Source: Solibacillus daqui (GTDB lineage Bacteria; Bacillota; Bacilli; Bacillales_A; Planococcaceae). From it: 64,000 nucleotides of DNA. Each line of letters opens with the position of its first letter. Position 1 is the stretch's first letter. Both the position numbers and the translations under genes were made by a program. Shown here piece by piece: positions 17,316 to 27,167 of the stretch. The notes under the pieces were generated by a model. It ran no database searches, was not told where the DNA came from, and was given only the letters and a program-made list of their open reading frames with translations. The stretch lies in NCBI RefSeq assembly GCF_028747805.1, contig NZ_CP114887.1:2969501-3033500 (forward strand), written 5' to 3'.

Positions 17316-20213
17316 GTGAAAAAATGGCTTGACCAATTAAAAAAATGGCTTGATCAATTAAATGAAAAAATCGAAACCCTTGCTTCTTCAAAACCAATGC
17401 GTTATGTAAGAATGACAGGTGACGTATTTTGGAACCTTTCATTATTAGCAGTTATTTTTATTACGACCGTTGTCATTTTAGTCGGCGGGATTGGCTTTGG
17501 TTACTTTGCATCATTAGTAAAGGATGAGCCGTTACGTTCCAAAGAAGAAATGCGTGAACAAATTTTTAACTACGAAGAAACAAGTGAAATTTACTTTGCA
17601 AATGATATTTACATCGGTAAAATCCGAACAGATTTAGATCGACGTGAAACATCACTAGCAAATATATCCCCAAACGTAATTAATGCTGTACTTGCAACAG
17701 AAGATGAATATTTCCGCGAGCACCCTGGTATTGTACCAAAAGCCGTACTTCGTGGTCTGTTACAAGACGTAACAAATTCGTCAACGCAAACAGGTGGTTC
17801 AACACTCACACAGCAATTAATTAAAAACCAAATTCTAACGAATGAAGTATCTTATGAGCGTAAAGCAAAGGAAATTTTACTTGCCTACCGCTTAGAAAAC
17901 TTCATGTCAAAAGAAGAAATTTTAGAAGCTTATTTAAATATCATCCCATATGGACGTAACTCATCCGGTCGCAATATCGCGGGGATTGAAACAGCCGCAC
18001 AAGGTATTTTTGGAATTAGTGCTTCTAAGCTAAACTTACCACAATCGGCTTACATTGCGGGAATTCCTCAAGCTCCATTTAAATACACACCTTTTACAAA
18101 TAAGGGTGAGATAAAAAGCGCTGAAGGAATGCAGCATGGTATCGACCGTATGAAAACGGTATTATTCCGTATGTTAGAAGTTGGCTATATTACAGAAAAA
18201 GAATACAACGAAGCCATTAACTATGATATTAAAAAAGATTTTAAAGAACCCGAAGAACGTCCAGAAGATAAATATCCATGGTTAACTGTTGAGTTAGAAG
18301 AACGTGCGAAAGAAATTTTTGCGACAATGCTTGCTGAAAAAGACGGCATTGACCCTACTCGCTTAAAAGAAGAGTCAAACTTAAAAGATAAATATACAAT
18401 TTTGGCTGACCGAACAATACGTTCAGGTGGTTACCGTATTTATTCAACAATTGATAAAGATATGTACGACACAATGCAACAAGTTACACAGGATTACACA
18501 CTGTACGGTCAAACATATAAGAAAAAAGAAAAAGACCCTGAAACTGGTGAAGAAGTTGAAGTCGATGTCCCTGTACAAACAGGTAGTATCGTCATTGACA
18601 ACAAAACCGGCAAAATTTTAAGCTTTGTTGGTGGGCGTGATCATGAGCTAGAGCAGCTAAACCACGCTACTAAGGCATACCGCTCAAATGGTTCGACGAT
18701 GAAACCACTGTTAGCGTATGCACCTGCATTAGAATATGGCGTTATTGGTGCTGGTAGTCCGGTTGTCGATGTCAAATTCAAGCGTTCATATGACAATTAT
18801 GAACCAGTCAACTACAATCCAAAACAAGAGCTAGGTATTATTCCTGCTCGCCAAGCCGTAGCTTCTTCTCAAAACTTAGCAGTATTACGTCTATATGATT
18901 CCATTTTAGATCGACGCCCTGCAACGTTCTTAGAAAAAATGGGCTTCTCTAAGTTAACAAAAGGTGACTTTGTCAATCTTTCAACATCTATCGGTGGTTT
19001 AACATACGGAGCGACTGTTGAAGAAAACACAAATGCCTACGCAACATTTGCAAATGGTGGTCAATTTATTGACGCTTATATGATTGACCGCATTGAAGAT
19101 TTAGATGGCAATATTATTTACCAACATAAAGCTGAGCCAGTTCAAGTATTTTCTCCAGAAACAGCTTACATGATGACAGATATGCTTCGCGGTGTATTAA
19201 AAGAAGGCGGGACAGCTACATTAGGTAAGAGCCAGCTAAAATTCTCATCTGACTTCGCTGCAAAAACAGGGACAACCCAAGACCATAATGACGTGTGGTT
19301 AGTCGGTTACAACCCGAATATTTCAATCGGTGTATGGCTTGGCTATGACAAACCACGCACACTCAATGCATTCAATAATCGTTATCAGCACCCAAGTAAT
19401 CGCGTTAACCGATTATGGGCCAAGTATTTAAATGCGCTTTATGATATTAACCCTGAATATATCGGGACGAAAGAAACCTTCAAGCAGCCTGAGGGTGTTG
19501 TGACCAAATCATTCTGCGGTATTTCAGGATTAGCACCATCCACATCTTGTGCAAATGCCGGTCTAGTTCGTTCAGATTTATTTAATAGAAATGTATTTTT
19601 ACCAACACAGCCAGATGACAGTTTCGTTTCATCAACAACGGTTGTTATCAATGGAAGCACATATGCAGCTTTACCAACAACACCTACTGAATTCGTACAA
19701 ATGAATGGCTTCGGACTTAACCAAAGCTTCATTGATCGTATGTTAGGCAAATTAGGTGGCGATTCAGCCAAATTACTGCCGTCCAGTTCAGGAAATGGGA
19801 TTGTTGCAGGAGCAACGTTTAATGCAGATAGCCAAGCTCCAGAAGCAGTATGGGCTAAGTTAGCAAATGGTTCTTTAACTTGGACAGCCTCTGCTTCAAA
19901 TGATGTAGTAGGTTATCGCGTTTATAGTGTTACAGATGGCGGTATATCGTTTGTTCGTTCAATTAAAGCTTCTGATGGGTTACAAATGAACGTTTCACCT
20001 GGCGTACGCTATGTAGTGAAAGCTGTGGATATTAGTGGCTTTGAATCGGCCATTTCTAATGAAGTCGGTGAAATTATCGAAGTTCCAGAACCACCAGCTC
20101 CTGAAGAAAATCCAGATACGTCGACACCTGAGGAAAATCCAGAAAACCCAAGCCCTGAGGAAACACCGGATTCTGGTGAAAATCCTGACGACACAACCGA
20201 CACTATAGAATAA
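17316..20213 (+). CDS. Class A penicillin-binding protein (PBP1A-like), glycosyltransferase-transpeptidase
   Basis: Bifunctional cell-wall synthase of 965 aa. Short cytoplasmic tail, one transmembrane helix (about residues 44-66), then a GT51 domain with catalytic Glu in TEDEYFREHPGI (E129) and QTGGSTLTQQLIKNQ. The transpeptidase domain has SxxK at S460 (NGSTMKP), SQN, and KTGTT at K650. A fibronectin-III-like module follows (about 835-915), then a Pro/Glu/Asn/Thr-rich tail of about 45 residues, probably in the wall. It starts with GTG after AGGAGGG. The cytoplasmic tail carries an imperfect 21-bp tandem duplication (KKWLDQL twice). Confidence 0.93.
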   Translation: MKKWLDQLKKWLDQLNEKIETLASSKPMRYVRMTGDVFWNLSLLAVIFITTVVILVGGIGFGYFASLVKDEPLRSKEEMREQIFNYEETSEIYFANDIYIGKIRTDLDRRETSLANISPNVINAVLATEDEYFREHPGIVPKAVLRGLLQDVTNSSTQTGGSTLTQQLIKNQILTNEVSYERKAKEILLAYRLENFMSKEEILEAYLNIIPYGRNSSGRNIAGIETAAQGIFGISASKLNLPQSAYIAGIPQAPFKYTPFTNKGEIKSAEGMQHGIDRMKTVLFRMLEVGYITEKEYNEAINYDIKKDFKEPEERPEDKYPWLTVELEERAKEIFATMLAEKDGIDPTRLKEESNLKDKYTILADRTIRSGGYRIYSTIDKDMYDTMQQVTQDYTLYGQTYKKKEKDPETGEEVEVDVPVQTGSIVIDNKTGKILSFVGGRDHELEQLNHATKAYRSNGSTMKPLLAYAPALEYGVIGAGSPVVDVKFKRSYDNYEPVNYNPKQELGIIPARQAVASSQNLAVLRLYDSILDRRPATFLEKMGFSKLTKGDFVNLSTSIGGLTYGATVEENTNAYATFANGGQFIDAYMIDRIEDLDGNIIYQHKAEPVQVFSPETAYMMTDMLRGVLKEGGTATLGKSQLKFSSDFAAKTGTTQDHNDVWLVGYNPNISIGVWLGYDKPRTLNAFNNRYQHPSNRVNRLWAKYLNALYDINPEYIGTKETFKQPEGVVTKSFCGISGLAPSTSCANAGLVRSDLFNRNVFLPTQPDDSFVSSTTVVINGSTYAALPTTPTEFVQMNGFGLNQSFIDRMLGKLGGDSAKLLPSSSGNGIVAGATFNADSQAPEAVWAKLANGSLTWTASASNDVVGYRVYSVTDGGISFVRSIKASDGLQMNVSPGVRYVVKAVDISGFESAISNEVGEIIEVPEPPAPEENPDTSTPEENPENPSPEETPDSGENPDDTTDTIE

Positions 20214-20227
20214 CTTCAAAATGATCA

Positions 20228-20267
20228 AAAACGCCCGAGCTCAAATTTGAACTCGGGCGTTTTTTTA
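20228..20267. terminator. Bidirectional terminator, PBP gene / argD
   Basis: Stem AACGCCCGAG / CTCGGGCGTT with a T7 run on the plus strand and an A-run on the other side, between convergent genes. Confidence 0.88.
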
Positions 20268-21422
20268 TTTATCCACTTCGATTCTGCTATTTTTAATGAC
20301 TGCTTGTAATTTTGCAACTGCTTCATCGATTTCTTGCTCCGTCACCGTTAATGGAGGTAATAAACGAATCACTTTTGGACCTGCTGCTACCGTTAATAAC
20401 CCCGCTTCATCTAACGCCATTACGTACGGTGCTACATCTTCTCCGCCTAAACCAAGACCTAACATTAAGCCTTTCCCTTGAATCGTGTATTTTTCTTCAG
20501 GGAATGCTTGCTGTAGTTTTTCTACAAAATAGGCAGATTTCTGTTGCACATTTTGTAAAAACGCTTCGTCGAATACGTTGTTAATGACTGTTTGTGCTAC
20601 TGCAACGCCTAATGGATTACCACCAAACGTTGTACCATGTGTACCCGCGCTAAATGTATTGAAAAATTTCTCTTTCGCTAAAATACCACCGATCGGGAAT
20701 CCGCCACCAAGCCCTTTTGCCATGGACATGATGTCTGGGTTGATTGCTGTTTGTTCAAATGCAAAGCGTGTACCTGTACGACCAATACCTGTTTGTACTT
20801 CGTCGACAATGACTAATATATCTGAGTTTGCCTGAATGTCCGCAATTGCATGTGCGAACTCTTCCGTTACACTATTAACGCCACCTTCACCTTGAATAAT
20901 TTCAAGCATAATGGCTGCTGTTTCAGAATCAACCGAGGCTTTCAATTGTTCTACATCATTGAACGGTAGTGTAATAAATTCACTTACTAATGGGCCGAAA
21001 CCTTGGCGTACTTTATCTTGCCCCGTTGCACTCATCGCACCAAATGTACGACCGTGGAAGCTTTGCTCGAACACGATGATTTTATGTTTCCCTGTATGCT
21101 TACGTGCTAGCTTAATTGCTGCTTCATTTGCCTCTGCACCACTGTTACAGAAAAAAGCGTAATCTAATGGAATATCCTTTACTAACGATGCCGCAAGTTG
21201 CTCTTGTCCTGGACTTTCAAATAAGTTACTAATATGCCATAGCTTTTCACTTTGGGTTTTAATGGCTTCTACGATTACTGGGTGGGCATGCCCTAAGCTA
21301 CAAACTGCAATACCACTTGTAAAATCTAAATAACGCTTTCCTGTTGTATCAAAAACTTCTGTTCCTTTCCCTTCGACAATTGCGAAAGGTCTTCTTGCGT
21401 AATTTTGAAATAATGCACTCAT
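20265..21422 (-). CDS. argD: Acetylornithine aminotransferase
   Basis: PLP enzyme converting N-acetylglutamate semialdehyde to N-acetylornithine. 385 aa with RRPFAIVEGKGTEVFDTTG, NSGAEANEAAIKLARK, the Asp motif VIVDEVQTGIGRTG, and PLP-lysine in MSMAKGLGGGFPIG. Its ATG overlaps the argB stop (ATGA). It is the last gene of argCJBD; the carAB-argF genes that follow in B. subtilis are not present, and a convergent PBP gene and terminator end the unit. Confidence 0.95.
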   Translation of the reverse strand: MSALFQNYARRPFAIVEGKGTEVFDTTGKRYLDFTSGIAVCSLGHAHPVIVEAIKTQSEKLWHISNLFESPGQEQLAASLVKDIPLDYAFFCNSGAEANEAAIKLARKHTGKHKIIVFEQSFHGRTFGAMSATGQDKVRQGFGPLVSEFITLPFNDVEQLKASVDSETAAIMLEIIQGEGGVNSVTEEFAHAIADIQANSDILVIVDEVQTGIGRTGTRFAFEQTAINPDIMSMAKGLGGGFPIGGILAKEKFFNTFSAGTHGTTFGGNPLGVAVAQTVINNVFDEAFLQNVQQKSAYFVEKLQQAFPEEKYTIQGKGLMLGLGLGGEDVAPYVMALDEAGLLTVAAGPKVIRLLPPLTVTEQEIDEAVAKLQAVIKNSRIEVDK

Positions 21423-22195
21423 CCTACTAGCTCCTCACTTTTAATCGTCGTACCTGTCAACGTTTCATTGACAATTTGGACAGATGGAATACCGGCTTGT
21501 AAACAATTTAACGCCCCTTGTACTTTTGGAATCATGCCACCGTAAATGTGGCCCTCTTCAATCCAGTTATTGATTAAGCTTGGTGTTACTTCTGTTTGAT
21601 ATTCATCATTAATGCGAATTCCCGCAACATCCGTTACGAGTAATAAACAATCCGCACCCACTGCAAGCGCGATTTCACTTGCTACCGTATCACCATTAAT
21701 ATTAAGCGCTTGACCATCTTCGGTAGCCCCAATACAAGCAATGACCGGCACAACACCTGCTGATGTTAACATATTTAAAATATTCACATTCACTTTCTTC
21801 ACTTCACCAACATATTGATACGTAGCAAAGTCTAAATAATCACTTGTTAAAAGTGCGTTATCAAAACCATTTAATCCGATTGCCGTAATGTCAGCAGCAT
21901 GAAGCTCATGTACAAGTGCAGGGTTCACCTTACCAATTAATGTCGATTGTACAATACCAATCATTTCTTCGCTAGTGACACGTAAGCCATTTACAATATG
22001 CGATGTAATCCCGAATGATGCGAGTTCTCGGTTAATTGCTGAGCCACCACCATGCGTAATAATTAGTTGGATGCCCTGTGCTTGTAAGGCTTTGAAATTG
22101 CGAAAGAAGGCCTCATTAAGACCTTCTAGCGTACTACCTCCAAGCTTAATCACCATTTTACGAGCGGTAAGATGCGTTGATTTGAACGTAGTCAT
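21419..22195 (-). CDS. argB: Acetylglutamate kinase
   Basis: Amino-acid kinase family enzyme of 258 aa that phosphorylates N-acetylglutamate. Motifs: MVIKLGGSTLEG (Lys for the phosphate), ITHGGGSAINREL, NINGDTVASEIALAVGAD. Start at 22195 supported by GGGGGTGTG upstream; this start lies within the end of argJ (38-bp overlap), indicating tight coupling. Confidence 0.95.
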   Translation of the reverse strand: MTTFKSTHLTARKMVIKLGGSTLEGLNEAFFRNFKALQAQGIQLIITHGGGSAINRELASFGITSHIVNGLRVTSEEMIGIVQSTLIGKVNPALVHELHAADITAIGLNGFDNALLTSDYLDFATYQYVGEVKKVNVNILNMLTSAGVVPVIACIGATEDGQALNINGDTVASEIALAVGADCLLLVTDVAGIRINDEYQTEVTPSLINNWIEEGHIYGGMIPKVQGALNCLQAGIPSVQIVNETLTGTTIKSEELVG

Positions 22196-23381
22196 AAGTT
22201 AAATCACACCCCCATGCAAAGCCGTGTCCCTCTCCTACTTCAAGTGACACATAAATTTTCACTTCATGCTGCTTTAAAATATCAATAAGCGCTTCTTCCG
22301 AGAATTTAATCGGCTCGCCGTTTTCAACCATCGTCGCGCCGCCAATCTTAATTGTAATTTTTTCTGGATCAACCGTTGCACCTGAATAGCCAACTGCAGC
22401 AATAATACGGCCCCAGTTCGCGTCACAGCCAAACACCGCTGTTTTTACAAGAGGTGAGCCGACAACTGTTTTCGCGATTTTACGTGCTTCTTCGTCTGAA
22501 ACCGCACCTTCTACCTCAACTTCGATTAATTTCGTTGCACCTTCCCCATCACGTGCAATTGATTTTGCTAAGTCTTCTGCGACAAGGCGTAATGCTGTAT
22601 AGAAGTTTTCCCAGTCTGGATGTGTTGGTGATAATGATTCGTTCCCCGCTAAACCGTTTGCCATCACAACAACTGTGTCATTTGTAGATGTATCACCATC
22701 AACTGTAATAGAGTTAAATGTGCAGTCTGTTACGCTTGATAATGCTTTTTGTAATTCATCTGATTCGATATTGGCATCTGTTGTAATAAACCCAAGCATT
22801 GTTGCCATATTTGGTTCGATCATACCAGAACCTTTTGCCGCGCCAGATACTAAAACTTCCTTACCATCAATTACCGTTGCGTACGTTGTATTTTTCATCA
22901 CCGTATCTGTTGTCATAATTGCCTGTGCAAAATCAATGCCGTTTTCTAGTTTTGAATCTGGTTGAAGTAATGCCATACCATTTTTGACTGGCTCCATTTT
23001 CATAATTTCGCCGATTACACCTGTTGATGCTACCCCTACTAAACTCGCATCGATGCCTAATTTTTCTGCTGCTAGCTTTTGCATTTCATATGCATCCTCT
23101 AACCCCTGTTTACCTGTACAAGCATTGGCATTGCCTGAGTTAACAATCATTGCCTGCATTTTTTTCGTATTATAAACAACTTCTTTTGTAACTTTAATTG
23201 GCGCTGCTTGCACAGCATTTGTTGTAAATACACCTGCAACGCTTGCAGGAACTTCACTAATTAAAATCGCTAAATCTTTTTTCTTATGCTTAATACCTGA
23301 ATGTACACCTGCTGCTGTAAAGCCTTTTGGTGATACGATATTTTTGCTCGATAATTTTTTCATTTCAATTGTTGATGCCAT
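22158..23381 (-). CDS. argJ: Bifunctional ornithine acetyltransferase / N-acetylglutamate synthase
   Basis: Recycles the acetyl group from acetylornithine to glutamate. 407 aa. The self-cleavage site is seen in KGSGMIEPNMATMLGF: cleavage before Thr gives the alpha and beta subunits and the Thr nucleophile. Other family blocks: VNSGNANACTG and GCDANWGRIIAAVGYSG. It begins 16 bp after argC with RBS AGGGGG. Because argJ is present, no separate argA/argE is needed. Confidence 0.95.
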   Translation of the reverse strand: MASTIEMKKLSSKNIVSPKGFTAAGVHSGIKHKKKDLAILISEVPASVAGVFTTNAVQAAPIKVTKEVVYNTKKMQAMIVNSGNANACTGKQGLEDAYEMQKLAAEKLGIDASLVGVASTGVIGEIMKMEPVKNGMALLQPDSKLENGIDFAQAIMTTDTVMKNTTYATVIDGKEVLVSGAAKGSGMIEPNMATMLGFITTDANIESDELQKALSSVTDCTFNSITVDGDTSTNDTVVVMANGLAGNESLSPTHPDWENFYTALRLVAEDLAKSIARDGEGATKLIEVEVEGAVSDEEARKIAKTVVGSPLVKTAVFGCDANWGRIIAAVGYSGATVDPEKITIKIGGATMVENGEPIKFSEEALIDILKQHEVKIYVSLEVGEGHGFAWGCDLTYDYVQINASYRS

Positions 23382-23397
23382 TGATATTGCCCCCTAA

Positions 23398-24432
23398 TTA
23401 AATAAAGTATGGTACAAGTTGTAAACCTGTTTGTTGTGGTAACCCGAATTGAACATTCATATTTTGAATCGCTTGACCAGCCGCGCCTTTAACTAAATTA
23501 TCAATCACCCCAATGATTGTTGCGCGCTTTGTTCGTTCATCAAGCTTGACGTAAATATCACAGTAGTTAGAACCTTTTACTCGATTTGTACCAACCGCAT
23601 TCGCATCTTGGATAACACGAACGAACGGATGATTTTTGTACGTTTCATTTAAACAATCAATTAATTGTTGCTGCGTAACACCATCTGTTACGTGCGCATA
23701 AGACGTTGCTAAAATACCGCGTGTCATCGGTACTAAATGTGTATTAAATGTGATTTTTGTATCGACACCTGCAAATAAACCAATTGCCTGTTCAATTTCT
23801 GGTATATGCTGATGTTCGTTAATTTTATAAATCGAGAAGCTTTCATTCGCTTCGCTAAAGTGTGACGTTTGTGATGGCTTGTTACCCGCACCTGAAATGC
23901 CGCTTTTCGCATCAATTATTAAAAAATTTGGATCTATTAATTTATGCTTTAGTAGTGGCAATAACGACAATAATACAGCTGTCGGATAGCAGCCTGGATT
24001 GGCGATTAATTCCGATCGACGAATCTCTTGTTCATTCCACTCAGTTAATCCATAAACGCTTTTGTTAACGGCGTCTTGTGGTGCTGGAGTTTTTTTATAC
24101 CAATGCTCATAGCTCGCTAAATCCTTTAATCGAAAGTCACCCGATAAATCAATTAGCTTTGGCCCTAAACCAACAAGAGGTGGGAAAAGGCTACTGGATA
24201 CTCCTGATGGCGTGCTTGCAAATACTACATCGTATTTCGCCAATGCATCATAATCAATTTTTTTTAACGGTACATTGTATAGGTCTGTTAAATGGGGAAA
24301 CTTATCTGAAAAAATTGTTCCTTCCTCAGATGATGTAAATAAACCGATTAATTCTACTTCTTTATGGTTATGCAAAAAGCGCAACAATTCTAAACCGCCA
24401 TAGCCTGTTGCACCAATAATACCTACCTTCAT
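23398..24432 (-). CDS. argC: N-acetyl-gamma-glutamyl-phosphate reductase
   Basis: NADPH-dependent reductase, second reductive step of ornithine synthesis. 344 aa beginning MKVGIIGATGYGGLELLR (Rossmann). The catalytic cysteine is in LIANPGCYPTAVLLSLLPL. The start at 24432 follows GAGGTGAC; an upstream ATG in frame would add seven non-conserved residues. First gene of the arg operon. Confidence 0.94.
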   Translation of the reverse strand: MKVGIIGATGYGGLELLRFLHNHKEVELIGLFTSSEEGTIFSDKFPHLTDLYNVPLKKIDYDALAKYDVVFASTPSGVSSSLFPPLVGLGPKLIDLSGDFRLKDLASYEHWYKKTPAPQDAVNKSVYGLTEWNEQEIRRSELIANPGCYPTAVLLSLLPLLKHKLIDPNFLIIDAKSGISGAGNKPSQTSHFSEANESFSIYKINEHQHIPEIEQAIGLFAGVDTKITFNTHLVPMTRGILATSYAHVTDGVTQQQLIDCLNETYKNHPFVRVIQDANAVGTNRVKGSNYCDIYVKLDERTKRATIIGVIDNLVKGAAGQAIQNMNVQFGLPQQTGLQLVPYFI

Positions 24433-24486
24433 CATGTCACCTCGAATTTTCATTTCGTACGTTAGTTTAAATAAAAGATAAAACTA

Positions 24487-24515
24487 AGTATAATTATGTA
24501 TAAATATTTAGTCAA
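24487..24515 (-). promoter_or_regulatory. argCJBD promoter with possible ArgR (AhrC) site
   Basis: TTGACT (24515-24510), 17-bp spacer, TATACT (24492-24487). The AT-rich spacer AAATATTTATACATAAT resembles half of an ARG box, consistent with AhrC repression, but the operator match is only suggestive. Confidence 0.65.
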
Positions 24516-24572
24516 CTGTATTTTTATATATTTATCGATAATTCTAAAATTTTATTTTATATTACATAAAAG

Positions 24573-24610
24573 TAAAAAAAGACAAAGCTATTATTATCGT
24601 AGCTTTGCCT
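24573..24610 (-). terminator. Terminator of acsA
   Basis: Minus strand GGCAAAGCTA / TAGCTTTGTC stem followed by T7. Confidence 0.85.
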
Positions 24611-24617
24611 TTTGAAC

Positions 24618-26345
24618 TTAGTCTTCCATTGTTGAAAGATCGCCTGTTGGTAGGTTTAATTCCCATGCTTTCAACACTCGGCGCATAATTTTACCGCTTC
24701 GTGTTTTTGGAAGCTTCTCTTTAAATTCGATTTCACGTGGTGCTGCATGCGCTGAAAGCCCTGTTTTTACGAAGTCACGGATTTCGGATTCTAGCTCTTC
24801 AGTTGGTTCTACACCTTCGCGTAAAGAAACAAATGCTTTAATTATTTCACCACGCACTGGATCGGGCTTACCGATTACCCCTGCCTCAATTACATCAGGG
24901 TGCTCTAATAATTTACTTTCAACCTCAAAAGGACCAACACGCTCACCTGCTGTCATAATAACATCATCAACACGTCCTTGGAACCAGAAGTAGCCTTCAT
25001 CATCCATATAAGCAGAATCCCCCGAAACGTACCATTCTCCTTTTAAGAAGTATGATTCATAGCGTTCTGGATTGCCCCAAATTTGACGCATCATTGCCGG
25101 CCAACCTTTTTTCACCGCTAAATTCCCCATTGTAAATGGCGGCACTTCATTGCCTGAGTCATCAACAATTGTTGCATAAACACCTGGTACTGGTTTACCC
25201 ATTGAACCTGGTTTAATAGTCATAGTTGGATAATTACAAATCATGTGCCCACCTGTTTCAGTCATCCACCACGTATCATGAATACGATGATTTAATGTTT
25301 CTACACCCCATCGGACTACTTCTGGATTTAACGGCTCCCCAACCGATAATACATGACGAAGTGACGATAAATCATATTGGCTAATGACATTTGGTCCTGC
25401 CCCCATTAACATGCGAAATGCAGTCGGGGCACTATACCATACTGTTACGCCATATTCTTGAATGGCACTATACCAAGCTTGTGGACTAAAGCGCCCACCG
25501 ATGATAACATTGGTCACGCCATTTAACCATGGACCAAAAATTCCATATGCTGTTCCAGTAACCCACCCCGGATCTGCTGTACACCAATAAATATCATTTT
25601 TCTTTAAATCCAATACCCACTGTGCTGTTTGGAATTGTTGCACCATTGCATAATGTACATGCAGGACTCCTTTAGGTGCCCCTGTTGAACCCGATGTATA
25701 ATGTAAAATAGAGCCATCTTCTTTATCAACCCATTCAATGTCAAAGTCCTCAGATGCCTCTTGTAATTGCTTATTAAAATCGATAATGTTTGTTGTTTCT
25801 TCAATATCATCGCCAACTAAAAAAACTGTTTTTAAATGTGGCAATTTATCCAGTGGAACACGACTTAATAGTGCTGGTGTAGTCACAAGTGCTACCGCCT
25901 CACTATCAGCTAAACGATCATATACCGCTCCTTCCATAAATGCTTCAAACAGTGGACCAACAATTGCGCCAATTTTAATTGAGCCCAATAAGCTAAAATA
26001 AAGCTCTGGCGTCCGAGGCATAAAAATGAAAATACGATCCCCTTTTTGCAATTTCGATTTATCCTTGATGACATTTGCAGCTTTGTTTGAATAATTCTTC
26101 ATGTCTTCAAATGAATATGCTTCTTTACGTGTCCCATCATTATAATGTAGTGCAACTTTGTTTTTTAGTGTTGTATCCACATGGCGATCAATTGCTTCAT
26201 ATGCAATATTGACCTTACCTGTTTCATACCAAGAAAATGCCTTTTCAGTGTTTTCCCAGTCATGTGTGTTAGCTGTTTCCTCATAATTTTTTAAATTATG
26301 CTCCCCTGGAATCACAGCTAATTTCTCCATCGTTTTCATCCCCAT
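24618..26345 (-). CDS. acsA: Acetyl-CoA synthetase
   Basis: AMP-forming ligase making acetyl-CoA from acetate. 575 aa, close to B. subtilis AcsA (opening GEHNLKNYEE). ATP/AMP motif LHYTSGSTGAPKGV, then MTETGGH and WFQGRVDDVI. The C-terminal motif PKTRSGKIMRRVLKA carries the regulatory lysine (K552), which in Bacillus is acetylated by AcuA and freed by AcuC. It is divergent from acuABC, the conserved arrangement. RBS AAGGGGG. Confidence 0.96.
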   Translation of the reverse strand: MGMKTMEKLAVIPGEHNLKNYEETANTHDWENTEKAFSWYETGKVNIAYEAIDRHVDTTLKNKVALHYNDGTRKEAYSFEDMKNYSNKAANVIKDKSKLQKGDRIFIFMPRTPELYFSLLGSIKIGAIVGPLFEAFMEGAVYDRLADSEAVALVTTPALLSRVPLDKLPHLKTVFLVGDDIEETTNIIDFNKQLQEASEDFDIEWVDKEDGSILHYTSGSTGAPKGVLHVHYAMVQQFQTAQWVLDLKKNDIYWCTADPGWVTGTAYGIFGPWLNGVTNVIIGGRFSPQAWYSAIQEYGVTVWYSAPTAFRMLMGAGPNVISQYDLSSLRHVLSVGEPLNPEVVRWGVETLNHRIHDTWWMTETGGHMICNYPTMTIKPGSMGKPVPGVYATIVDDSGNEVPPFTMGNLAVKKGWPAMMRQIWGNPERYESYFLKGEWYVSGDSAYMDDEGYFWFQGRVDDVIMTAGERVGPFEVESKLLEHPDVIEAGVIGKPDPVRGEIIKAFVSLREGVEPTEELESEIRDFVKTGLSAHAAPREIEFKEKLPKTRSGKIMRRVLKAWELNLPTGDLSTMED

Positions 26346-26376
26346 GAAAAATCCCCCTTATATATAACATACACCA

Positions 26377-26405
26377 ATTTTACAACACTGTACTATAATA
26401 GGCAA
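26377..26405 (-). promoter_or_regulatory. acsA promoter
   Basis: TTGCCT (26405-26400), 17 bp, TAAAAT (26382-26377), about 30 bp before the start codon. On the plus strand TATAAT at 26476-26481 probably serves acuA, with a poor -35. Confidence 0.6.
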
Positions 26406-26509
26406 AAGTTTTTTAAATTTTCACTTAATTAAGATATTGACCGTAAATTTAAGCTTTTTTTAACATAAAATAGAGTATAATGGAAATATCATAAGCAGGT
26501 GGTGTGACT

Positions 26510-27142
26510 ATGAATCATGTGAAAAATCATTATTGCCTTGAATTCGAAACGAGGCATGGTAAAGTTTTAGTAGAAGGTCCTGTTCCTTCTACAAGGCTTG
26601 CTTCGTATACATTACACGAAGATTTAAAAGCATTTAGGCCTTCACATCAGCAACACGAGGCGCTAATAGAAATTGCAAAGTTAGAAGAAGGCCGCATTAT
26701 CGTCATCCGACAAGACGATACAGTTGTCGGTTATGTGACGTATTTGTATCCGGATCCGCTTGAAAGGTGGGCAGAAGATCGTATTCCAAATATGATTGAG
26801 CTCGGTGCAATTGAAGTTATTCCCACGTTTCGTGGCACAGGGGCAGGGAAAAAATTATTGGAGGTATCGTTTATGGACGATACAATGGAGGATTATTTAG
26901 TCATTACAACTGAGTATTATTGGCATTGGGATTTAAAAGGGACAGGTCTTACAGTGTGGGATTATCGAAATATGATGGAGCGCATGATGACATCTGCCAA
27001 ATTTGAATACTATGCAACGGATGACCCTGAAATTACCTCTCATCCTGCGAACTGTTTAATGGGACGTGTAGGGGCACGTGTTGAAACAGATACGCTTGAA
27101 CGTTTTGACAAACTGCGCTTTAGAAATCGTTTCATGTATTAA
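26510..27142 (+). CDS. acuA: Protein acetyltransferase AcuA (GNAT)
   Basis: Acetylates the active-site lysine of AcsA and switches it off. About 210 aa from the ATG at 26510 (AGGTGGTG upstream). The GNAT acetyl-CoA-binding segment is ELGAIEVIPTFRGTGAGKKL. Gene order acuA-acuB-acuC next to acsA identifies it. It ends 25 bp before acuB. Confidence 0.92.
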   Translation: MNHVKNHYCLEFETRHGKVLVEGPVPSTRLASYTLHEDLKAFRPSHQQHEALIEIAKLEEGRIIVIRQDDTVVGYVTYLYPDPLERWAEDRIPNMIELGAIEVIPTFRGTGAGKKLLEVSFMDDTMEDYLVITTEYYWHWDLKGTGLTVWDYRNMMERMMTSAKFEYYATDDPEITSHPANCLMGRVGARVETDTLERFDKLRFRNRFMY

Positions 27143-27167
27143 TTCTTATCACAAGGGGGATTATAAA

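Noticed and set aside
20009-20228. Minus-strand open frames over the 3' end of the PBP gene
   Set aside because: Derived from the Pro/Glu-rich codons of the PBP tail; no RBS.
26383-26476. cre site between acsA and acuA
   Set aside because: Expected from B. subtilis, but I found no adequate match to the consensus in this spacer, so none is annotated.
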